Source of the DNA: an uncultured Oscillospiraceae bacterium
Lineage (GTDB): Bacteria; Bacillota_A; Clostridia; Oscillospirales; Oscillospiraceae
Assembly: GCA_947631215.1 (NCBI GenBank)
Contig: CANRKN010000127.1
Location: forward strand, 1 to 5,925
Direction: 5' to 3'
Length of the DNA stretch: 5,925 nt
Part shown: in pieces, positions 1-5,211 of the stretch
Layout: each line of letters begins with the position of its first letter
Position numbering within the stretch: the first letter of the stretch is position 1
Notes under the pieces: generated by a model
Seen by the model: only the letters and a program-made list of their open reading frames with translations
Database searches by the model: none
Told to the model about the DNA's origin: nothing
Program-made: the position numbers and the translations under genes

Positions 1-1938
1 GAACACGTCGTTGCACAGCACCTTCGTGCCCGGATAGGTCCGGACCACCTGGCCGGTGTAGTCGCCCATGAACCGGACGACCACCACCACGGTGTCGTTA
101 TACACGCGGGCGTTGACGGTGTAGTCCACGCCGTTCTGCAATATCTTGTCGCCGTCCCGGACCTCCAGGAAGCTCAGGTTGGTGTTCTCGTCGATGACGG
201 GGACCACGATGCGGCTGGTGGCGGCAGTGGTGCTGGCCGCGGGGGCGGCGATGGAGCTGTCCAGCTTGAAGAGCATCACCTGCAGGGCGTCGGCCTCCTG
301 GTCGGAGACGGTGAACTGCAACACCTCCCGGGCCACGGCGTCGCTTTCGGGCATCAGGCCGCTGCCCAGGTACAGCACGTGGCCGCTGGGGATGACCTGG
401 CCCTGGACGTCGTCGCCGCTGGCGCTGCCGGTGGCGGGGAAGTCATCGGGCGTGACCGCGTCGGCGATCATCTGCATGTTGTTGATATAGTGCCGGCCGT
501 TGTCGGCATAGGTCAGGGTCTGGACGGTGGAGCCGTCGGCCTTTTCCGCGTTCTCGATGAGGAAGCGGGTCTTTATGTGGTTGTCGTTGAGGATCATGTT
601 GGTGCCGTCGTCCGCCAGGTTGATGAACACCTCGTTGTTGCCCAGGGAGTAGCGGTAGCCGCCGTTATAGTAGTCCCGGTTGGCGGTCCACAGCATGCCG
701 GCGGTGATGTCGCCGTCCAGGCACCATGTGCCGTCCTCGGTCTGGAACATGTTCATCTCCACCGTGCGCATATTGGTGCCGTCCAGGTTCATGAGCACGG
801 AGGCGGTGGGGCCGGTATAGGCCTCCGCGGGGGCGGAGGTGTCCGGCACGGGCACATCGGCGCCGGTGTCGGCGTCCACATAGGAGATGGTCATGGCGCC
901 GTCCTCGGCGTCTGCCTCATCCTCGGTATCCTCGTCGGCGGAGATGTCCTCGGGCAGTTCATCGGCGTCGGTGGGCATATCCCGCACCAGGGCCACGATA
1001 TAGACCTGGTCATCCTCGATCTCATCCACCTGGGCATATACGCCGGACTGGACCTGGCCGTAAGCGCCGTAGTCCACCGCCGCGATGGGGGCAGGGGTGG
1101 GGGAGGGAGAGGGCATGGGGGTGGGGGTCAGCACGGGCTCCGCGCTGGGCTCCGGGGTAGGCGTGGTGGGGTTGGCGCTGATGACCTCCAGGGCGAAGGC
1201 GGAGGGATCGCTGGCCAGGAAGGTGACGGAGTTGTTGCGGATGGCGTATGTACCCACCAGGTTCCACTGGCCCTCGCCGGGGATGAGCTCGTCCTCCACG
1301 TAATTATAGACCGCCAGGCCCTCGTCATTGGGAAAGCTGGGGTCGGACACGGTGACGTACACCGGCTCTTCCGGCGCCTTGCCGTCGGCCCAGGTCACAT
1401 CCAATACCTGAGCGGTGGTGCTGCCGGCCAGGTCGTCGGGCAGCCGCTGGGTGCCCTGGGAGATGGCCATGCTGCCGGAGACGCTCTTGCCGTTTTCATA
1501 TTCCGCGGTGACCTGGGTGGTGATGCCCGGGGCGATGCTGGCCGCGGCGGGAGGCGTCTCCTTGCCGCCGCCGAACAGGCCCATGATCTGCGCGCCGAAG
1601 AGCTTCCAGACGAGGAAGCCGATGGCCGCCAGCACCACGATCAGCAGCACGACCAGCACGGCGGTCTTCCAGCCGCCGCCACCGCCGCCATTGCCGCCGC
1701 GGTCATAATCGTCGTAGTCATAGCCGCCGCGCTGGGAGGCGCGGCCGGTATTACGCTCCGGGGTGCGGGACGCCCGGCGGGTATAGGTCTCGTCCCGGTC
1801 GTCGTAGTCGTCGGCCAGGTCGGGCTCGTAGTCCCGCTCCGGGGCGCGGCTGCGGGCTTTGCGCTCGGTCTCGGCGGAACGGGAGGTATTCTTGTTGGAT
1901 CTGGACGAGGAACTCGGTGCCAGATGACTTCCAGCCAT
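1..1938 (-). CDS. Membrane-anchored surface protein with low-complexity linker (C-terminus beyond window)
   Basis: The reverse strand is open from an ATG at 1938-1936 to the window edge, 646 codons without a stop. The N-terminus (residues 1-80) is Ser/Arg/Asp/Tyr-rich and probably cytoplasmic. A run of Gly codons (about 82-89) leads into one hydrophobic segment, residues 92-111, with no signal-peptidase site, so a single-pass anchor with the long C-terminal part outside is inferred. A Pro/Thr/Ser/Glu linker covers about 256-285, then an acidic stretch at about 302-360. Near the edge, NGVDYTV (602-608) and GDYTG (625-629) recall the bacterial Ig-like modules of Firmicutes surface proteins. I do not recognise a named family or enzymatic motif. 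The ribosome binding site is weak (AAGG about 10 bases upstream). A long forward-strand frame opposite this gene is only its GC-rich shadow. That it is a real gene is well supported; its function is unknown. Confidence 0.85.
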   Translation of the reverse strand, partial: MAGSHLAPSSSSRSNKNTSRSAETERKARSRAPERDYEPDLADDYDDRDETYTRRASRTPERNTGRASQRGGYDYDDYDRGGNGGGGGGWKTAVLVVLLIVVLAAIGFLVWKLFGAQIMGLFGGGKETPPAAASIAPGITTQVTAEYENGKSVSGSMAISQGTQRLPDDLAGSTTAQVLDVTWADGKAPEEPVYVTVSDPSFPNDEGLAVYNYVEDELIPGEGQWNLVGTYAIRNNSVTFLASDPSAFALEVISANPTTPTPEPSAEPVLTPTPMPSPSPTPAPIAAVDYGAYGQVQSGVYAQVDEIEDDQVYIVALVRDMPTDADELPEDISADEDTEDEADAEDGAMTISYVDADTGADVPVPDTSAPAEAYTGPTASVLMNLDGTNMRTVEMNMFQTEDGTWCLDGDITAGMLWTANRDYYNGGYRYSLGNNEVFINLADDGTNMILNDNHIKTRFLIENAEKADGSTVQTLTYADNGRHYINNMQMIADAVTPDDFPATGSASGDDVQGQVIPSGHVLYLGSGLMPESDAVAREVLQFTVSDQEADALQVMLFKLDSSIAAPAASTTAATSRIVVPVIDENTNLSFLEVRDGDKILQNGVDYTVNARVYNDTVVVVVRFMGDYTGQVVRTYPGTKVLCNDVF

Positions 1939-1970
1939 ATGATCACTACCTTATCATTAGGATTTTCCTC

Positions 1971-1999
1971 ATTATATATGATTTCCCGTGAAAAGGCAA
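1971..1999 (-). promoter_or_regulatory. Promoter for the leftward surface-protein gene
   Basis: Read on the reverse strand, TTGCCT (1999-1994) is followed after exactly 17 bases by a perfect TATAAT (1976-1971). Transcription would start near 1964, giving a leader of about 26 bases before the ATG at 1938. The surrounding DNA (about 1939-2060) is AT-rich compared with the gene. The -35 box is imperfect; the call rests on the spacing and the perfect -10. Confidence 0.6.
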
Positions 2000-2090
2000 C
2001 AAAAAATTACGAATATTAAGAATTGGTTAATCATTCACCCCTTCCGGGGCCGATTTGGCAAGAAAAAACGGGTCTGGAGAGAAAATAGTC

Positions 2091-2119
2091 TTGACAGGGC
2101 GGGCAGAAATCTGTATAAT
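2091..2119 (+). promoter_or_regulatory. Consensus sigma-A promoter of the tRNA-Asp/tRNA-Thr unit
   Basis: TTGACA at 2091-2096 and TATAAT at 2114-2119 are both perfect consensus hexamers separated by 17 bases. Such a promoter suits strong constitutive transcription of stable RNA. The start point should fall near 2126, where a perfect palindrome GCTCGCGAGC (2126-2135) begins. A second small dyad, GCGA-TGTT-TCGC (2138-2149), ends one base before the mature tRNA-Asp. The leader is therefore about 24 bases, presumably removed by RNase P. Confidence 0.92.
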
Positions 2120-2149
2120 CAAAAAGCTCGCGAGCAAGCGATGTTTCGC

Positions 2150-2226
2150 GGCCGGGTAGTTCAGTCGGTTAGAACGCCGGCCTGTCACGCCGGAGGTCGA
2201 GGGTTCAAGTCCCTTCTCGGTCGCCA
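2150..2226 (+). tRNA. tRNA-Asp (anticodon GTC)
   Basis: A complete 77-base cloverleaf with encoded CCA can be folded by eye. The acceptor GGCCGGG (2150-2156) pairs with CTCGGTC (2116-2122 of the second strand, that is 2216-2222), including two G-U pairs. The D stem is GTTC/GAAC. The anticodon stem CCGGC/GCCGG (2177-2181/2189-2193) encloses the loop with GTC at 2184-2186. The T stem is GAGGG/CCCTT around a standard TTCAAGT loop. The discriminator base is G (2223), as expected for aspartate, followed by CCA (2224-2226). The next tRNA begins on the very next base, so both mature from one precursor. Confidence 0.97.
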
Positions 2227-2302
2227 GCTGCTGTAGCTCAGTCGGTAGAGCGCGTCATTGGTAATGACGAGGTCGGCGGTCCGAATCCGCCCAGCAGCTC
2301 CA
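2227..2302 (+). tRNA. tRNA-Thr (anticodon GGT), probable element target site
   Basis: A complete 76-base cloverleaf with encoded CCA. The acceptor GCTGCTG/CAGCAGC (2227-2233/2292-2298) is perfect. The D stem is GCTC/GAGC. The anticodon stem CGTCA/TGACG surrounds TTGGTAA with GGT at 2260-2262. The T stem GGCGG/CCGCC (2275-2279/2287-2291) is perfect. The discriminator is T (2299), then CCA (2300-2302). The T loop reads TCCGAAT (2280-2286), so position 55, nearly always U (pseudouridine), is C here. The 3' end faces the integrase gene, the usual arrangement when an element has inserted at a tRNA 3' end. Confidence 0.95.
2275..2302. other. Inferred attachment-site region (attL) at the tRNA-Thr 3' end
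   Basis: No attachment core can be proved because the partner copy lies outside the window. The inference rests on three points. A tyrosine integrase gene ends only about 120 bases from the tRNA 3' end and is transcribed toward it. Gene content changes from chromosomal to element-like here. Tyrosine integrases commonly recombine within the T-arm/3' end of tRNA genes and restore the tRNA. The core could also extend into the anticodon arm or the downstream terminator, so the limits given are only a best guess. Confidence 0.45.
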
Positions 2303-2304
2303 CG

Positions 2305-2341
2305 AAAAAGTCCCGTAATCCCAACGGATTGCGGGCTTTTT
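2305..2341 (+). terminator. Intrinsic terminator of the tRNA operon
   Basis: An imperfect stem pairs AAAAAGTCCCGTAATCC (2305-2321) with GGATTGCGGGCTTTTT (2326-2341) across a short CAAC loop, with one bulged T and one G-T pair. The 3' arm ends in a T run, and the stem begins two bases after the CCA of tRNA-Thr. It closes the Asp-Thr transcription unit. Confidence 0.88.
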
Positions 2342-2371
2342 CTATATTTTACCAGTTGTCGGATTTTTTCA

Positions 2372-2394
2372 AAAAGACACACCAAAAGACACAC
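2372..2394. repeat. Two tandem 11-base direct repeats, candidate integrase arm-type sites
   Basis: AAAAGACACAC occurs at 2372-2382 and again at 2384-2394, a 12-base step that places both copies on nearly the same helix face. They lie 70-92 bases beyond the tRNA-Thr CCA, between the tRNA terminator and the integrase terminator, where attL arm sites are expected. Short tandem direct repeats bound by the integrase N-terminal domain are known in lambda and Tn916-type attachment sites. The repeat is observed; its role is inferred. Confidence 0.55.
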
Positions 2395-2401
2395 GGGGCG
2401 C

Positions 2402-2440
2402 AAAAAATGGGCCGGGCAGCTTATGACTGTCCGGCCTTTT
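2402..2440 (-). terminator. Terminator of the integrase gene, possibly bidirectional
   Basis: GGCCGGGCAG (2410-2419) and CTGTCCGGCC (2427-2436) form a 10-bp stem with one G-T pair around a 7-base loop. Read leftward, the stem is followed by a six-T run after two intervening bases (2407-2402). Read rightward it is followed by TTTT (2437-2440), so it may act in both directions. The integrase stop codon TAA (2423-2421) sits in the loop, so the last integrase codons form one stem arm. Confidence 0.8.
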
Positions 2441-3662
2441 CTTGCTTTTCGTCTGCTTTCTTTGTGAGGGCGGCCCGGTATATGTCGGCGGCCTTGTCCA
2501 TTGCCTCTTGTGCCGGATGGGTATAGACCCGGAGCGTTGTGCTGATGTCGGCGTGTCCCAGATTCCGGCTGATGCTCCCTATATCCGCTCCAGCTGCTAG
2601 GGAGATCGTGGCGAACGAATGACGGAGCTTGTGAGGGTGTAGCGATATTCCGTAGCGGTCGGAGAATGTTTTGAGATACCGGGTCGGTGATGTCGGAAAC
2701 ATCGGTTCGGTCAAACTTCCCTCTTTGAGAAAAACATACTGTGTTAATGGAATGGCCTTGCTTTTCTTGCGCTTGTTCACCTGTTCCCGCTTCAGCTGTT
2801 TCAGTAGATCAGCAGTTGCCGGAGAGATCGAGACGGTTCTTTCCCGGTGGCCCTTTGGCGTGTCAAGATACGTCCCGGCGCTAGAGGTATAGCAGAGATT
2901 GCCACGAATGGTAATACGGCAATTCTTGAAGTCTACTGCTTGCCAGGTAAGGCCGCAAGCCTCGCCGCGCCGGATGCCCGTATCAATGAGCAAATGCACA
3001 AAGCAGCGCCATTGTAGCGGCTCATTGTCAAGGCATTGCATGATGAATTGTATTTCCTCTATGCTGCAAGCGTCAATCGTATCTTGCTTCACTTCGGATT
3101 TGCGGGCCTTTGGACGTTGAACGCGATCCATCGGATTGCTTTCAATCGTTTCATCCAGAAAGGCCATTTTGAAAATCCCGGACAGGATAGCATGGGCCTT
3201 GATAACCGACGTGTAAGATTTTCCAGCTGCTTGCATGGACAGCAGCAGCGCGGAGAGATCAGCGGATTTTATAGCCGTCATTTTCATGCCGCCGATACGA
3301 GGGTAAAACCACAGTTTAAGAATCCTTTGGTATGAATCCCGTGTTGCTTCTGCGACGGTGACGGTTTTTGACGGCATAAAGACCCGCTCGCCGTATTCCT
3401 CAAATGTGAGGATAGCAGCGGCGGCAGCTTTGGCGGCTTCATCCCTTTGCTTTTGTTCCTTATGGGTAACGACTTCACCGGCCTTTACACGCCGTTCAAA
3501 ATCGGCTGCAACTTTGGCAAGCTCCCTGTCAACGGCCCGCTTGCTCCATCCGTCAGGCGCTGTCCAGCGCATGGAGAGAGCCGGGAGGCCACGGCCACGA
3601 CGCACACGAATACGGTATATCTCTGGCCCGTTACCTGTACTTACTTTGTCAATGCTAGGCAT
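2421..3662 (-). CDS. int: Tyrosine site-specific integrase
   Basis: This 413-residue phage-type integrase should catalyse insertion and, with an excisionase, excision of the element. Numbering from the ATG at 3662, the N-terminal arm-binding region (about 1-90) ends in an Ala/Lys-rich linker. The core-binding SAM-like domain covers about 85-180 and the catalytic domain about 200-395. The full catalytic set is present: R231 in TGIRRGE, K270 in DTPKGHRE, H344 and R347 in HKLRH, H370 in LGH, and nucleophile Y380 in RVYTHP. An in-frame TTG at 3683 would add seven residues, but its codons contain the GGAGG Shine-Dalgarno (3677-3673) that serves ATG 3662, so ATG is preferred. The gene starts 38 bases after the repressor stop on the same strand, suggesting co-transcription. 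Its 3' end points at tRNA-Thr. Confidence 0.96.
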   Translation of the reverse strand: MPSIDKVSTGNGPEIYRIRVRRGRGLPALSMRWTAPDGWSKRAVDRELAKVAADFERRVKAGEVVTHKEQKQRDEAAKAAAAAILTFEEYGERVFMPSKTVTVAEATRDSYQRILKLWFYPRIGGMKMTAIKSADLSALLLSMQAAGKSYTSVIKAHAILSGIFKMAFLDETIESNPMDRVQRPKARKSEVKQDTIDACSIEEIQFIMQCLDNEPLQWRCFVHLLIDTGIRRGEACGLTWQAVDFKNCRITIRGNLCYTSSAGTYLDTPKGHRERTVSISPATADLLKQLKREQVNKRKKSKAIPLTQYVFLKEGSLTEPMFPTSPTRYLKTFSDRYGISLHPHKLRHSFATISLAAGADIGSISRNLGHADISTTLRVYTHPAQEAMDKAADIYRAALTKKADEKQEKAGQS

Positions 3663-3700
3663 TTGAATCTTGCCTCCATTCAATATAAGGTATTTAGTCT

Positions 3701-4297
3701 TTATATGCTTTTGCTTGTCTCTCTTTTCTCTATCTCACTGAAAAATGCGCTAAGAGTTTTAATTGCGTAATATTCAATTAGGTTGTATTTGTCCCTTGTT
3801 TGCAAGAGATCGGATGTCTCTGACGCCGGATTACTTGCATAAGAAGCAAATTGTTTTGTTTTCTCAATATAACCGATGATGCACTTAACGATTTGCAGAA
3901 AATAGGGTGACTTTATAAATTCGTCCATAGCACTAGCGTAGTTATCTCCCATTCCAGCTATTTCTTTTAGTTGGGTAACAGAACCGTTAGAAAGTTTCAA
4001 ATCTTTATATATATCACTATGTTCTGATGCTATACCAGTCATTAAATAATGACAGTCCACGCCTAATGTATCAGCCATTTTAATAATGGTGGAAAGGGTC
4101 GGCTCTTTTTTCCCGTGTCTGTAATAGGAAATTATACCGGTTGACACGCCTATTTCTTGAGCAAAATCGCGTTGGTGTATTCCCTTTTCCTCCAATAGAG
4201 AGCTAAGTGTCTTTGCAAATATCTTTGTTTCCGGGTTCTTTGCTTCATCGTCAATAACGGCGTCATCGACTGTATGAGCAATACGTTTTCTTGACAT
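3701..4297 (-). CDS. XRE-family helix-turn-helix repressor (element immunity/lysogeny regulator)
   Basis: A 198-residue regulator with a Cro/CI-type helix-turn-helix at about residues 28-88: QRDFAQEIGVS is helix 2 and the turn, TGIISYYRHGKKEP is the recognition helix and its following loop, and TLSTIIKMADTLGV is the next helix. About 27 residues of acidic/basic extension precede the domain. The C-terminal half (about 95-198) looks helical and shows no S24/LexA-type self-cleavage motif (no recognisable Ser-Lys dyad region), so classical RecA-triggered autoproteolysis is not evident. A near-perfect Shine-Dalgarno (GGAGGT, 4308-4303) lies five bases before the ATG. It diverges from the early genes across a control region with two matched dyads, and precedes int on the same strand. 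By position it should repress the rightward operon and probably itself. Which element type it serves is not determined. Confidence 0.88.
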   Translation of the reverse strand: MSRKRIAHTVDDAVIDDEAKNPETKIFAKTLSSLLEEKGIHQRDFAQEIGVSTGIISYYRHGKKEPTLSTIIKMADTLGVDCHYLMTGIASEHSDIYKDLKLSNGSVTQLKEIAGMGDNYASAMDEFIKSPYFLQIVKCIIGYIEKTKQFASYASNPASETSDLLQTRDKYNLIEYYAIKTLSAFFSEIEKRETSKSI

Positions 4298-4313
4298 GAG
4301 GCACCTCCTAATG

Positions 4314-4337
4314 GTGAAATTTAATATAATGTTTCAC
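4314..4337. promoter_or_regulatory. Operator candidate O1, repressor side
   Basis: GTGAAA (4314-4319) and TTTCAC (4332-4337) are perfect inverted arms separated by 12 AT-rich bases. The site lies 17 bases upstream of the repressor ATG. A leftward -10-like TATATT (4328-4323) falls inside the spacer, so occupancy should block repressor transcription (autoregulation). A second site with the same arms and spacer is at 4399-4422. Confidence 0.6.
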
Positions 4338-4359
4338 AATAGTTCTTTTTGTTGAAATA

Positions 4360-4390
4360 TTCGCACAGGAAGATTTTTCTATGCTATTAT
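4360..4390 (+). promoter_or_regulatory. Possible promoter of the rightward early operon
   Basis: TATTAT (4385-4390) matches the -10 consensus at five of six positions, and TTCGCA (4360-4365) is a weak -35 with a long 19-base spacer. If used, transcription would start near 4397, just at the left edge of operator candidate O2. No better rightward promoter is visible between the repressor and the first early gene. Weak call. Confidence 0.3.
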
Positions 4391-4397
4391 CTCTGTC

Positions 4398-4437
4398 AGT
4401 GAAAGATAAAGATAAGTTTCATCTTTATCTTATCACT
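4398..4437 (+). repeat. Large inverted repeat in the leader of the early operon
   Basis: AGATAAAGAT (4404-4413) and ATCTTTATCT (4421-4430) are perfect 10-base inverted arms. The pairing extends outward to AGTGAA and TTATCACT (4398-4403, 4430-4437) if one A is bulged, giving about 16 pairs around a 7-base loop. It overlaps O2 and ends 17 bases before the Shine-Dalgarno of the first early gene. It could be an extended operator or an mRNA hairpin. There is no following T run, so it is not a standard terminator. Confidence 0.7.
4399..4422. promoter_or_regulatory. Operator candidate O2, early-operon side
   Basis: GTGAAA (4399-4404) and TTTCAT (4417-4422) are separated by exactly 12 bases, the same geometry as O1 and differing only in the last base. 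The two dyad centres are 85 bases apart, about eight helical turns, compatible with cooperative binding or looping by a repressor dimer pair. The position near the predicted rightward start fits repression of the early genes. Confidence 0.55.
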
Positions 4438-4467
4438 ACACACCGGACTTGTCAAGGAGGTAAAGCC

Positions 4468-4632
4468 GTGGAAGAAACAAAAACTTTGAGTGATGCAGCC
4501 AAGCAGGAGCGCCGCGATTACGCCAGACGATGGCGAGCGAATAATCGGGACAAAGTCAAGGAGATCAACCGGCGCTATTGGGAAAAAAGAGCAAAGGAGG
4601 CGAGCGTTGATGTCAAGGCGAACAACGTTTAA
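4468..4632 (+). CDS. Small basic protein, first gene of the early operon
   Basis: A 54-residue protein starting at GTG 4468, chosen because AAGGAGG (4454-4460) lies seven bases upstream; the frame is open further upstream to an ATG at 4381, but that would run through the control region and has no ribosome binding site. The sequence is strongly charged and Arg/Lys/Trp-rich, with YARRWRANNRDKVKEINRRY at residues 18-37, probably helical. Similar R-x-W-x4-N-x2-K-x-K-x3-R-x-Y-W runs occur beside or within HNH-type and other small phage proteins, but no HNH residues are present here. It could bind nucleic acid. Its last 23 bases overlap the next gene, indicating coupled translation. Function is unknown. 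Confidence 0.7.
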   Translation: MEETKTLSDAAKQERRDYARRWRANNRDKVKEINRRYWEKRAKEASVDVKANNV

Positions 4633-4828
4633 CCCGGACGCGCCGTTTCAAAGTATCACGGCGGCCAGCAGAATCACGGGATTGTCGCAGTGCTATATTC
4701 GGAGTAGGTGCAGAAAAGGTGACATTCCGGTTTTGCGCGTTGGCGACGGTGGAACGGCATACATGATAAACGTTCCGGCGCTTCTCCGGCAACTAGAACG
4801 GGAGGCGGGAAAGGGAGTGACAGCATGA
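4610..4828 (+). CDS. Excisionase-like winged-helix DNA-binding protein
   Basis: A 72-residue protein from ATG 4610, with AAAGGAGG (4593-4600) nine bases upstream. The frame is open further upstream but without a comparable ribosome binding site. The pattern fits the MerR/AlpA-like winged helix used by excisionases: SITAASRITGL (15-25) as the first helix and turn, SQCYIRSRCRKGD (26-38) as recognition helix, a basic wing VLRVGDGGTAYMI (41-53), and a final helix PALLRQLEREA (56-66). An excisionase would bend DNA at the attachment sites and bias the integrase toward excision. Its place in the operon opposite the repressor means that excision and replication would be induced together. It could instead be a small transcription regulator of the same fold. 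It overlaps the previous gene by 23 bases and the next by four (ATGA). Confidence 0.72.
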   Translation: MSRRTTFNPDAPFQSITAASRITGLSQCYIRSRCRKGDIPVLRVGDGGTAYMINVPALLRQLEREAGKGVTA

Positions 4829-5205
4829 CAGACAACAAAAAAGACCGCGCCAGCGCGGCAACGCTGGAACGGTCAGATCAGAGAATCGACACCGGGACAG
4901 GCGCGACTTCTGGACTTCATATTACCACGGCACAGGGCCACGGTCAAGGGATTACGGCAAGCCAGATTCAAAAGGAATATGGTTACAGTCCTAGAGATGT
5001 GAGGCGATTGGTAAACTTTGAGCGGGTCGCACACGGCCAGTTGATCTGCTCAGGGCGGCGCGGGTATTACTTTGGTGACGATCAAGAGGTGCAGGACACG
5101 ATCAACCGCCTCCGGCGAATGGGTACGTCGGATTTTGAGGTCGCTGACGCTATGGAGAGAGCTTTACGCCAGCGGCAAGGTCAAGAGATCATGGATGGAT
5201 GGTGA
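4825..5205 (+). CDS. Hypothetical early protein with predicted winged-helix segment
   Basis: A 126-residue protein starting at ATG 4825, four bases inside the previous gene, with AAAGGGAG nearby as ribosome binding site. The first 40 residues are Thr/Gly/Asp-rich and probably disordered. Residues 43-84 read as a helix-turn-helix plus wing: ITASQIQKEYGY, then SPRDVRRLVNFERV, then a beta hairpin LICSGRRGYYFG. A charged helix (85-100, QEVQDTINRLRRM) and an amphipathic C-terminal helix follow. Proteins of this size and shape with a hairpin ending in GYY/GYW are common in phage replication regions of Firmicutes, so a DNA-binding replication or regulatory role is plausible but not demonstrated. The stop codon (5203-5205) lies within the ribosome binding region of the next gene. 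Confidence 0.75.
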   Translation: MTDNKKDRASAATLERSDQRIDTGTGATSGLHITTAQGHGQGITASQIQKEYGYSPRDVRRLVNFERVAHGQLICSGRRGYYFGDDQEVQDTINRLRRMGTSDFEVADAMERALRQRQGQEIMDGW

Positions 5206-5211
5206 TTGGAG

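Noticed and set aside
379..2019. Long open frame on the forward strand, apparently a Val/Gly/His-rich protein of over 500 residues
   Set aside because: It lies opposite the leftward surface-protein gene, runs through that gene's promoter, has no ribosome binding site and has no domain-like sequence. It is open because the GC-rich codons of the real gene rarely give stops on the opposite strand.
2037..2048. CCCC-TTCC-GGGG small dyad between the divergent promoters
   Set aside because: Only four base pairs, no T run in either direction and no second copy; likely chance in GC-rich sequence.
2185..2403. Reverse-strand open frame across the two tRNA genes, with a sequence resembling commonly annotated 'RPRRDLNPRPPA' peptides
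   Set aside because: This peptide pattern is a well-known spurious translation of tRNA antisense sequence; the tRNAs and terminator explain the DNA.
3036..3666. Several forward-strand open frames opposite the integrase
   Set aside because: They are antisense to a complete, catalytically intact integrase and lack ribosome binding sites or recognisable domains.
3663..3683. Seven-residue N-terminal extension of the integrase from a TTG start
   Set aside because: The extension codons themselves contain the GGAGG that fits the ATG at 3662, and no separate ribosome binding site precedes the TTG.
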